Shown here: positions 32,853-45,500 of the stretch, piece by piece
Numbering within the stretch: position 1 is the first letter of the stretch
How the letters are laid out: each line of letters begins with the position of its first letter
Origin: Aplysia californica
Lineage: Eukaryota > Mollusca > Gastropoda > Aplysiida > Aplysiidae
Direction of reading: 5' to 3'
Length of the DNA: 64,000 nt
Assembly: GCF_000002075.1 (NCBI RefSeq)
Contig: NW_004797278.1
Location: 2,164,639-2,228,638 of the forward strand
Notes under the pieces: model-generated
Database searches by the model: none
Seen by the model: only the letters and a program-made list of their open reading frames with translations
Told to the model about the DNA's origin: nothing
Translations under genes and position numbers: made by a program

Positions 32853-33621
32853 ATTAACTGGGATTCAGACTAAACTATAGACAATAGGATACAAATAAAA
32901 TACTAGTAGCTAAAGTAGAGTAAACTAAAAGGGAGGGAGAAGGAAGACTGCGGCACACTCCGCCGTCTTCTTCATCTCCTCATCATGTCTGAAGTCGTCT
33001 GTGTAGAGATTCTAGAATCTATAGATCTATGATCACAAAAGCAATTCTGACCGTCTTACCTTCACTATCTCATTGAAATCCTCATATCATGCAAATGCAG
33101 TTTATCTTACAGTTCAACTGCTGATGTAAAATACAATCATTATTTTGACACCCCACGACAAGAGGCACACAGATCGAAATTATTATTATCAGTTTGCGGA
33201 GTGCCCCCCGGTTGTGGACACATAAAATTTGCAATGTATTGTGGGTAAGGGGGCGTTTCCGGAAATTTTCAATTTGTTGCGAGCACGTACGGTACAGTCA
33301 AGGCTGTTCGAAAATAGAGTCGAATCAACACAAACACCACACACTGTGAAGGAGTCTGCCACTGCACAGTTTCCACACATAGAAAGTCTTATTATATATC
33401 ATAAATTTGAGTGTATTGCTCTAAAGTTGTGTGGAACTGACGAGTAATCACGTATAAATTTGTTGGATATATATTTCCGTTGTTGATAAGATGGTGCATT
33501 TGTGTGAAGATTAGGAATTAGACCAACAAGCTAGGTTTCGAGGCCTAGCCTAGCCTAGCGTAGGCGGAGAAAACTCAAAATCAAACAGGGGAAAACAGTT
33601 TGAATTTTAATGTTGTTAACA

Positions 33622-36600
33622 ATGCAAACTTTGAGAGGAAACTTCATTGGGCCAGACGCTGTTCTTACGAATGAAGAGGTATGTATGATTTAGTGAAATT
33701 TGGCCCAAGGATGAAAGTCAAGAATAGCATACACACAGTGTGAGTAACTGTTCGAAATAAAAATTGGATGAAAAGTTGGCGCTTTTTCGGTAGTTCCCAC
33801 CCCGCATTGTTATTCGCCGGTATTGGCCCCAAGAGTAGGGGGGTTTCAGGGGGGCTTGCCCCCCTGACCTAATAAAAACATGGTGGGGGGTTTCAGGGGG
33901 GCATGCCCCCCTGAATTTTACCACAATTTAATGTTTTGCAGTTGTTAGGTTTGATATCTTAGCTTGCCGCGAATCAAACGTATATAGATCTAGATCTAGA
34001 TGTAGGTCAGGCTCAATCAAATAAGGGGGGTGGGAACTACCGAAAAAGCGCCGAAAAGTTTCCCTTTCTCTACAACTACTTCAACCATAACTACACAAAC
34101 TGGCTTTCTCACACCACAGACTAGAAAGTAAGTCAGTAATGGAGCAATGTTGGAAATACAGTCTTGTAGGACAGCTTTTATAAACAGGTTTATAGATTTA
34201 GATGTCAATTCAATACTTACTACAGTAGAAGTGTTTAAATTTTATTGAGATAAAATACAGGGCCAGGGGTTGGGTATTCTTTTACTTTGACTTTCCCTCT
34301 CGTCTCACACTTAGCAGTTTTTCTACTGGAAATTTAGATGTAAATATTGATGCGCCGAACACTAATTTGTCAACTTCATTTCCGTCGCAAATTAATAGTC
34401 TTTGAAATATTTGATTTAAGTATTTTTTCGAGCTATAGTGCCTAAACCGCCTTTTGCGCACTTCGAACCAATCGAGGGGTTTCAGGGGGCCTGCCCCCCT
34501 TTGATGGAAAATAAAATCTGGGGGGTTACAGAGGGGCATGTTTTAACCCATAATTTGATATTTTACAGTTAGTTTTGAAATTTTCTTGAAAATAATTGAT
34601 TTGCGACAGTTTTAGTGGCTTTATGAATATATATACTGCTAACAACAATATTGCAGTTTTACCCCTGAATCAGTGCGGGTGTGAAGAAAGTAAAAATGTA
34701 TCTTGATCTTTTTTAATTTGGCAGAAATTCCAAATGATTCACCCTTAATCAAAGTTTATGTCTATAATGATCTCGTGGAATTTTTCTTCAAAATTGTGAG
34801 GGGCAAACCCTCATACCCTCCTCAAAAGCACTAAAAAGAAAATTTAAAAGACACTTTTAGAATGAAAAAATTAAACTTAACGATCAGTGTCAGGATATAT
34901 ATTTATATTTATATATATATATATATGATTTTCTGTCTTTTAGACTTTAGCATCACTCCCAATTCACCCTGCGTTGCCACGGCAGTACACTTTTTTGTGT
35001 CCGCCCTGGCTTGCCGTGAGCTGGGGGAAAAATTGATCTGAACTGGACACGCTGAACTTAGACACGCATTGTGCCAAAACTAAGGGTATCTATACGAAAT
35101 TATTCATCCGACTGCGACTCAAGAGTTACAAGAACAATCACAATGAATTGTCTTGTAAAATGTAGTGGCTGTCAACAAATTACAGTCGAATTTGTGTAAG
35201 ATTGGCACTCATTGTCGAGGAGAAAAGTGGGCATCTTAGACTGGTGGCCACCTTACACAGAGTCAATGTAATGTTTTTAAAAACGCAAAGGGGGGGGGTT
35301 GATGGGACTTGGCTGTTTGTACAAGTGATTGTCTAATACAGGAGGCGGTCAGAGCTGGTTCTACTATAAAAAATTGTTATAATGTTATAATACTACTGTT
35401 GACTGAATAGGGTGGATCATTTGGGATATTTTTCTTAGATTTGGAACCACAGATCAAGTAAATCTTGAGTTTTCAAAATTTTTATAAGAAAATCTCTCGT
35501 CTACAATCTAACTGAAAAGTTGATAACTTGTTTTTGTTTTCTTTAAGCATGGTGTTCCTGACCTTGGACCCAATGATGTGCTTATAAAGGTGAAAGCATG
35601 TGCTGTGAACTTAGAAGAGGAGAGGGTAAGTGCATAAACCGAGTCAAATAATTTTTTTCTTCATTTAAAAAGCTTTTGGTTTCAAAACCCAGTCCTTGTT
35701 GTATGATTATTATACATTCACCATATCACTTCACATGTATGGCATACAGAATTTGTTCGTCACAAGTTGATTCTCTTTCATTTTATTTTGTAGTGCTTTG
35801 CTAGTAGGTTGGGTTTTTTTTGGGGGGGGAGGTTGGTGGGGGGGGGTATTGTATTTTTTCTTCCCGTTCTCTATCATGTACAGTAATAGTCTCAAGCTTT
35901 TAAAACAAAACAACTTCTTTTTCTTTGTTACTAACAGAGATCGCCATTAGTTAAAAAGAAAAGAGCTAAACTGATTTCTTTAAAACATACCAAATAAGTA
36001 ATTAACTAGTTGACCAGAATGTGTGTCCTCAATGACTTAGTGCTCAATTCAAAGGCAAGTCTCAGACTGAAACATCAGACTGTTGCTGTAGAAGTTAGGA
36101 TAATGGTTTAGTAGTTTTTTCTTGATTTTCTTTTTTACTGTTGAAGTAATATATTACTGGTATATTCCAGAGGTACCAACAACTGCTCACTTCTTCACTC
36201 AAGAGCTGTGCCCTTGGTAGAGATGTGGCTGGCGACATTGTCAAGATTGGTTCACAGGTTGAATCTCTTCAGGAAGGAATGGCTGTTGTAGGTATGTCAT
36301 CTAACTGAATTTGGCTTTTAGACTGCTCATAATTATTTGTTTTCTTGTTAATTTTCTAATAAACTCTCCTCGTCTAGAATTTACCATGGCCTCAGCGTCT
36401 CTTTATTTCAATGCAAGTAGAAGCTAGCTGTTCTAGTGACCCATCGTAAAATGACTGTAAAGAACATGAACACACTTTTGCGAACCCAGTGAGTCCACAT
36501 TAAAAGTGGTTCTTCTCTTTAAAGAGCTAAAAGATCATGAGCTATCAGAGAAACTTTATTCTGTGCTGTTATGTGTTAGTATTTAATTAGTAATATGGTA

Positions 36601-39487
36601 ATCTCCAACTAAAATCCTACTGCTAATAACCCTGGTTTCAAATCATGATCTCAGTAAGCCTTGAATTAGTTGTATTGTCACTATCCTGTGACAAAAAAAG
36701 TCACTTCCTCCTGGACCATTTGGCAAAGGTCTCATGAGATTTACTCGGTTTCTGTTTCTGAAAGTTAAAACTTTGCTTTGAGGTATTTCATCAGGAAGTA
36801 GACTTCAAGAATCGATCATAGTTGACATTCATTCATGAAGCATCTTAACATTTTTGTTGTGTTTTTGTATTCAGGTTTCGTGTCCTTTGATTTTGAGCTG
36901 GCTGGATGTGGTGAGATGTGCATATGCAACCAGTTTGATGTTGGTAGGTGAAAAGTTTGATAAACCCATCATAACATTGTTCTTCTCATTAAACTTCTTA
37001 CTTTTAAAATTTCTTGTTAACATGAAGAGTTATGTACACTTACGATAAACTTAAGCAAAAATTTCAGCTCTTTATGCCGTTTTGGATTCAGCATTTGACC
37101 AGAACTCTTTATAGTAGAGGTTTTACGGCACTCGCAACTGCATAAGGTCATATGAGCGCCAAGGGGTGGATGTCAACAGAGAAGTCTTAACAGTGAATTG
37201 GGCTTACTCTGCTCACCTCTCTAGCTTCAACAGCACAAAGTCTGTTTCGACTTTCAAGGCTTCCCAGAAATAGCGGGTCACAAGAGTGTGACAAATATAC
37301 AAAAGAAGTAGAGGCAAATGACGATAGTTAGGATTAGGAAAGAAAAAGCAGCAGTTCCCTGTTGTAGTTCAGGCACAGTTATACGTGACATTGTTGAATG
37401 AGCCCATTTACAATTCTAATGTGCAAAAGAATGAGAAATGTCCCCCCTTTGGGAATGGCCTAAAGACACTTTAGTCAGTGGCACTGCCCCGGAGGGGGAC
37501 CAGAACTCTTACGGTAGGGTTGACAGCATTTTTGGAAAAAACATTTTTTTACTATAAATATTTTAGAAAACTTAAGAAACAATGTATTATATCTAAATAT
37601 CTCTTGCTCTCAGCAGGCAAATTTTTTGGGTAAAAAATGAGATGGAAATTTGGTGCAGAATACCCTAGTTTTGTGAAGAAAAAAATAACTGTAGGCAAAT
37701 CAATGAAATCTTTCTTTTTTTCAGTGGAAAAACCATCCTCTGTAAGTTATGAATTGGCAGCAGCTTCTATTGGTGCTGGTCTGTCAGCTTACACTGCTGT
37801 ACACTACCAAGGTCATGTGACAGCTGGTGACACTGTGCTGGTATTAGAAGGAGCAACACCTCGTGGAAGTTTTACCGTGCAAGTTGCGCAAGCTTGGGGT
37901 GCTAAGGTAGGCCTTTATGCATTTTGTTTAGAAGCTGCTATCTTTTACAGAGATAGCTAATGCAAAAGTTTTGATGGGAAAATATAAACACAGTAGAAAA
38001 ATCCTCGCTCATATCAATAGGCCTGCTTGAATTTGATAAGTGTTTAAAGGTTTATTCTTGAAATAGAACTATTCTGTATTTGTAATATTTGTTTAAAAGA
38101 AGTCAAAATACTCATACACTTAGTCATTTTACCCATAGAGCTGCTGGAACAGAGAAATGGATGAATGAGAAGAGGGTAACCTTTTCTGTCTTGGGGTTTG
38201 TCTCTTTTGATAATGAGGTGCCATTAATGAAGTCCAGACCAAATCAATCTCTTGTTTTATTTTTTGGTTGTGTATAAATAAAAATAATCAAAAGGTATTC
38301 TGTTCATTTCACTGGCCCCGCGGAAAATTGCATTTTTGAAATAGAAAAATTGCACTAAAAAAAAGCAAGGTAAACTGCCTAAAAATTGCAAAAAATTTGC
38401 AACCTTCCTACCCCAGGTGCATTAATACGGGCTTAACATTTTTAGTTTTAAAAAACATGACAATTTGAGTACCGGTAGCATAAAAGCAGAACAGCCTTTT
38501 AAAAAATCATGACTCACTATACAAATTTTATTAACAACATTTACTAGTAACAACACACGAGTACGTTAACAATAAAGTTATTGACCAAATATAATATAAT
38601 ACAGCGTGACCCTAAATAACGGAACCTTCGGTTTTCGTAATAACTTTTAAATGAAGGCATAAAATTTGACCAAAGTTAGTAATACCGGGTACTTGGTTCA
38701 TGCAAAGATCTAGAAGTGTAGTATGAGGTTTAGTCTATGAAAACAAAAAAAGTTGATGGGAGATTCGAACATCCTCTAAATGCAAAATTTGCTTATGCCC
38801 CAATCAATTCAGATCCTATTCTATTTTTCTCTTGAAACCTTCGATACACCGGTAATCTGTATTTAGATCTATTACAGATATTTTCCTTTTTTAAAATCAG
38901 TATTGTGATATTGTTTTAACTCTATGTCAAATCGTAAAATACAGCAAATTTTTTCCCCATTTAATAGTAATAATAATGTAGATCATTTCTATAGCGACCA
39001 CTCTCGTGTGAACGCAGCTTAAGGCGTTTTACATTTAAGGGAGTGTCTACGTACACGGTAACCGGGCACCTAGCCTCAGTGTCACGTACACGGTAACAGG
39101 GCAATTCAGAACTCCAAGTTCAGTTTTTGTCATTCGGTGTTGCCTTCAACCCCAGCCCTCTCCCGACTGTACTTTTTTTAAAAATCAATGATCCCCCCAT
39201 TTCGGAGCCCTATACTTTGCAGCGCACAGACTTTGAATGAACTTTGGTGACCCCAACCGGTACTCACAATGTGATGCGAAAGCACTGGTTCACTGACCGG
39301 TCACGATGGTGAGCCCGACAAGACACTTGTACATGTATGACTTTCTTTTTTTTTTTTCAACAAGTGACAGCACAGAACAAATATTGATTTATTTTCTTTC
39401 CAGTTACAGTGTACGTAGATACTGAGACTAGGTGCCCGTGTATGTAGACACATGCATCATGTACGAAAATATTCATGCACGCGCGCT

Positions 39488-39518
<31 letters not shown>

Positions 39519-42500
39519 ACCTTACACGCGCACACACATGCACACTACACACACGCACACACCTACTTTCTTAGTACACGGGCACGCTTACACTTGCACA
39601 CATTAGTTTGTCTCAGTTTGTCTGATACATGATGTATTCTGGCCTGAATTTTCAGTTATAGCTTTTAGAGTACGCCCAGTTGACTAGAGCTGGGCCAAAA
39701 CCATGATTTACGTAGGCCTATCGGTTCTGTACTTGCACCATTTCGAATAAAAAATTCTGTTAAAATTAAAACGTTGATGTAATTTTGCCTAAAATTGCGA
39801 GAAATTGCGAAATTGCAAAAAATTGCGGGTTTCTTGCGGACCTCGACGAAAAATGCGACCGCAAGACCGCGATTTCCTGTTGACCAGATTGCATTGTTGT
39901 AGGGTAATTTTGTGAGTTTGTCAGTGATTTATAATCCCTCTCCAGTCCCTGTTTCCAAACAAATGTGTGACCTGTCTATCAAAAGACAGTGATAGACTTT
40001 AGTTTGTTATCGTAACTTTGTATAAAAACACATACAGGTCATTCTCCTTATTTTTCACTTTTCAGGTTTTATCAACCTACAAAACTCAAGGAGAGAAGCA
40101 AATTTTAGAGAGTATGAAACCTCCTGTAGGTATGTCTTTTTTTTTTTTTTTACATAATTATACTTACAGTCGGCTATAATTTCATCACCCTCTTTAAATT
40201 TGCTTAGGAATGTTTGAGTGTCTTAGGAAATGGTAGATATTTCATTTCATTTTTGTTTTATTGTCTTTGATCCATTTGTCCACATAGGTTACTGATGTGT
40301 AAAGCTAGTTTTTGCTTGCATTAAATCAGGCATGTTGTTAATTTTCCCCCCCTGTTTTTCCCAGCCCAGGCTATTGAGCTGACTCAGAGAACAAATATTC
40401 TGGCCAGCTCAGTCCAAGAGGAGACAGGTGGAGTTGGCGTAGACTGTATCATCGACAATGGTGGTAAGGGTTTTTATTTCTGAAAAAAAAAAACTTTGAA
40501 TAAGGGCTTTGAGATTGTTGATAGGTGCTGTCATGAGAGTGCTTAGTGTTCCTTATTAATCTGTTTGTGAGTTTCAAACCTGATTGACATATTTGAGGTG
40601 TTGCTTTTAACCATGGGAAACTATAAATTATTCACACACTTGCAAGCTCACAGAAGGACAATGAGAAAACAAAAGTGAGCTTATATATCCAGAGGGTACA
40701 AGCAAAAAAACATAGTTTAACTCATTCGCTACGTATTATTTTCGGCTTGTGGACAAATTTTTTTCGGGAGGGCGAATGAGATGATGACTAGTGGACAGTT
40801 GAAAGGTCTTTGGGGCGACAAATTCAAATAAATATCAACATATTATATACCAATATTTTCAGTATGGATTGTAGAATACATCTGTAATGTTCATTTATGT
40901 ATTTTTCAACTTTGGTTCCTGTAAGAGGCGATTATGCAACACAATTTTGATTGGATGCGGATAAAATTTGAAAATAAAAACTTTATAATCTTTGGTGAAA
41001 CTCAAAAAATATGCTTGCACCTAGTCAAATGATATATCAAAACAACCATAAATGAATATAGAACTGGAAAATATCGAAAAGTTTGCAGTTATTTACATAC
41101 ATTCCATAATATTTGTACATTTGGATCATAACATCCGATATTGAAAAAAAAAATTTTAATTTTAATCTTGAAAAACAATCACAAAGAGATAAAAACCCAC
41201 TCGTATCTAATATGGAATTATTCAGAATTGCATTTGGAATAAACCTATACATGTCTTGAATGGCATCTTTTGGGTAATTTCATCAAAAAGTATTGATTTT
41301 GTTATGTAAAATTACTAAGACTGGTTTCCGGGGTATAATTTTGGCATCGCGATAAAACAAAGTCGAAAAAACTAAGAAATCACTTTTCAAAACTGAATCT
41401 AAACTTCCGATTTTCAGTGGAAATGCTTGAACCGGAAGTCAACATTATATTATGACCTTCATTTTAACATGGATATGCGGATTGGAATAGAATCTAAGCT
41501 AAAATTGAAGATCGGTTCTCGAGCCATCGGGGGCGGCTTAGCGTACTGATGGCGCGGCCCCATGGCTCGGCGTAGCGAATGAGTTAAAAAATGAGAAAAA
41601 GTGTGTGATATTGAACTGTCACCGTGGTTCTTAGTTGTAAGAATTTACAAGAAAAAGAACATCACATTCTTTTCTTCCTGTATTCTTTTACCCTGCTATA
41701 ACTCATGAATTAGTATCTTTAGCTCTAAATTGAGATACTATGGGTGCCATTTTGGTTTTGTTGTATTATACTTCCTATTTTACCATCTGTTTACTGTTTC
41801 CACTTCTAGTCCGTCTCTTCACCAATGAAGAAGACAAAGATATGATGGAAGAAAGAGCATTACGATCAGTGCCGCACAAGCAAGACATCATAGGCAGCTT
41901 AGGATTTTCAGGAAAATGGGTCTCTTCTCAGCCAAACTTACAGGTACTGTGTAGAGTTGCCTTGTATTGAAAGTGTTGGGAAAAGTTGGTTTATGTTCTG
42001 TCCTTGTAATTTATTGTTTTCTTAGTCATAGAGTCATAGGGGTATTTTTGCTATTTATCTTATGATGTAAAAATTAATTGGACTGTATCTTAGTTGCTTA
42101 TTATTGTATTTTCTCTTGTGGTTTTTCTCGTACATTTTCTCTTTTTGTCACAGTATGTCCTGTTTAGTTTGTGAAAGTAAAAAAGTAATAGTTTGGTTAA
42201 ATCACAATTACTTTCTTCTCTTTCTCAATTTGTCTACTTAATATCCTGATCTTTTAAAGTATCAGCAGTATAATTTGACAGTAATAAAATAAAAGTTTTT
42301 GCAATATGCTCACATAACAATGTCGCAAAATAAAATTCAAATTGTTCTGTAATTTGAAGAAAAAATCTTATGATTTTGGCATGAGGCTTAACATGTTTGT
42401 ATTATTTTTTTTTGCGTAGCTGGATCCCCCAGACAGCCAGCAATTGTTTTTACGAGGAGCATCAGTGTCCTTCTTATTCCCTCCTGCCTGGTGTTTGATG

Positions 42501-45500
42501 AAGGCACAGCATGGCCGCTTTCTCCGTATCCTTTTTTATTGTTGATGTTCTCGCAAGTAAACTAGTGCTGAGATTTTTTTATGTTATTAGTGATGAGCTT
42601 CCTCTCTTTTTAACAATGTGGAAATGGAGTGAACATAGTGTATTATCTTGAGCAGAGTGGCGTATGTTTCAAGGATGGATAATTTGTGGTTGTTTATTGA
42701 TTAGACTAGCAAATTTATTAAATATAAACAATAATTTTTCTTTTGAATTGTCGAAGTCAATGCCATGTTTCTTGCTGATCTGACTTCAAGTGAGTGCTTG
42801 TGACCTGCCCACCACTTCAGTGTACAATTTTATAAAAATGAGGAAGACTATAAAGAGCGCAAAATAACAATGATAAAATTCAAAAGTCCCTTGAGTGCAC
42901 ACAGTACTGTACATAATTCTGTATTACTTATTGCACTGATATAACATAAGTGGTAACCATAATCTTGTTTTTGATGGAGAGTTTATTGAAGATGAGCTCA
43001 GAATATTTTGGTCAATGCAGACAAAGATTTAGCTTTCATTTTTATTTTCTTAACTTTTTGATCTTTTCATTGTGCCAATTGTATCTTTGTAAGCACTTGT
43101 TGGGATTTTTATAAGTTGGAAATGCAAATCATCATCTTAGCCTTTCTCACTCTGGATCAGGAACTGGCCACAAACAAACACTTTCCACCTTTCCCTATCC
43201 TGTGCTTGTCGCTTGATGTCGCTCCATGTCTTCCCACTTTTCTGTACATCCATTTCTGTGACTCTTCTCCAGGTTCCACGTGGCCTTACCCCTTTTTACC
43301 ATGTGGGTTCCAATCTAACACTTTCCCTGTTATGCAGCTGCTTGATGTCCTGAAAGTGTGTCCAATCCATCGCGAACGCCTTCTTCCCTCTTCATCTCTG
43401 ACTGGGCTCTGTCTCATATTCTTAATACGTCTTCGTTGGTGATCCTGTCTGTCCATCTGATCCTCAGCAACTTCCTGAGACACTTGTTCAAGGAAACCTG
43501 GATCCTCTTTATTTCAAGTCTGAGATGCGTTCCAGGTCTCACATCCATACAGCAGGAAATTCAACAAGCAGCCAGTAAATCTTTCTCCTTATTTTCAGGA
43601 GTACCTGATGACCAAGATTGTCTCCCCTCTTTTCCTTACCAACTTAGTTATTTGATTAGTTCTGAATGTTGAGGGGCAATAATGTTGAACATTTGTACGT
43701 ACAACCTTCCAATATATACTGGATTGTCCCACATAGTCAGAGCAGAGCTCTTGTGGGTTTAATTTGATACACAAACTATCCCGCTGGTTTGTAAGTGCTT
43801 CCATCATCTAAAGATTTCTTCAAAGAAGCAACTTTCAAAATAGGATTAAAATAGAGGTGTGCTTTGTAACACTTTGTTTTATTTCATGTTTTCTAAAGAT
43901 ATGCTTTCTTTGAATTTTTAGAAATCATACATGTTTAAAAATCATGGCCCTGCTAGGAATGTCTGAAATAATGAAGATAATCCAGAAATGTCAGTGTCAT
44001 TACCAGAGAAAATGCAGAAAATTTGGTTTACTTGATATACTGTGTTTACTGTGCTTACTGCTCATTTCTGTCCAAAGATTTTTGTACTGCGTGAACTACC
44101 TTTGACTTGAGTATTTCCCAGAGTTTTGCTTTTGTACAAAATACTGCCAACATCTTTTTGGTCTGTTACTGCAGTTTGATGTGAAGATGTTGAGCTCTAA
44201 AATGAAACTGATTTTTTGCATAATATTTCTGTTTCACCGTCTAGTAATACTTGTCCCTTAACTGCATCAGATATTCTTAAAGATATCATGGATCGTATTC
44301 AAAATGGAGAGTTCAGGTATGCCTAAATTAATCATTCTGTTTAATCATTTTTTCCTATGCTATTAATCAGGATATCATAACATATGGTTCTTTTATTGTT
44401 CTTGTGTGTGGTGTGGTTTGCTCCTTCTTTCCTTTCAAACATCTATCATCCTAATCTCTCTTTCTTCTTTTTTGTGTACTTTCTTGTAACACCTCTATTC
44501 TTCAGCACTTTTATGACCTTATTGCGTTGCAAGTGCTTTTGTACTCTTACTAAAACTAAAAACTGTTCTTGTCTCTTGAACACAAATGTAGTTCATGAGT
44601 GTTTGTCCTTAGACACGATTGATTTTTTTCAGCTCTGTTAACATAGTTTACGCGTGTATACATTTAGGGGATCATTCTTGCAGCTAAAATCTTATTTGTT
44701 TTGGAATATTTACCTTGAAATGATTTAATTAATCATAACACAATCACAAAAGGCTTACCCAAGGAAAATAACAGTGCAGTATTTATTACTCAAGGAACCA
44801 TAACTTCAGTTTCCAAGAGGATATCAGGATTGATTTGACTCATTTGATCTGAAGAGAGTCATGAAAAAGATACATGTATTAGCGCAGATCATTATCAACC
44901 GGTCGGACAATTAATTTAATAAGGAAGTAATTTGGATGTCTTTTATAGTTGTTTCATTTGCTAACAGCAAATTGTTCTGTCTTTTTGGACAGGCAACATC
45001 ACTTTTTCCTTCAAATTATAATATCAATATGAGGAAAAAGACCTATACTTCTGCTGTGTAATAAAGGAAGGTACAAAGTCAAAAGGTCATTTTTTACAAT
45101 TATTCATTAAGTCTCTTTCTCCGAGGGGGCAAAACCCACTATGCCGAGCCCTCTTTTGATACGAAATCTAAAAGTGACAAATACATCACTAAATTGATCA
45201 TCATCATCATCATCATCCAGTGCCAGATCTGCGACAGACATCGGCGATCTTGATTTTCCATTCATTCCTTTGCTCGGATGCTCTCAGAAAAGCTACGTTT
45301 CCCTGATTTTTCCCTGTTACCCATTTGTTTAGGTTCCCTAAGTATGTTGTTCTGGGCCTACCCCTTCCTCGCTTGCCCTCAATATTGCCAGTGAGAGCTA
45401 GGTGTTCAAGACCCTTATGTCTATTCAGGTGTCCCAAAAACTGCATTTGTCGTTTCCTGATTATTTTTAACATTAAGAGTCCCATGTGGGCTTCATCAAG

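Larger units (their letters stand above)
31066..33621. promoter_or_regulatory. Divergent intergenic region of ITSN and CRYZL1 (bidirectional promoter candidate)
   Basis: 2.56 kb between the intersectin ATG (minus) and the CRYZL1 ATG (plus). It contains, in order, a short SINE core piece (31125), a cluster of AAGACACGAA motifs (31481-31796), a tandem duplication (31894-32165), a MITE (32254-32518) and a promoter-like stretch at 33180-33620 with TTCCGGAA (ETS-type palindrome) at 33257-33264 and no TATA box. The 5'UTR exons of both genes probably lie here, but I cannot place the transcription starts. Confidence 0.55.

Noticed and set aside
43116-43672. Plus-strand frames of 104-108 codons in CRYZL1 intron 9
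   Set aside because: Antisense of a LINE 3' fragment that matches on the minus strand.
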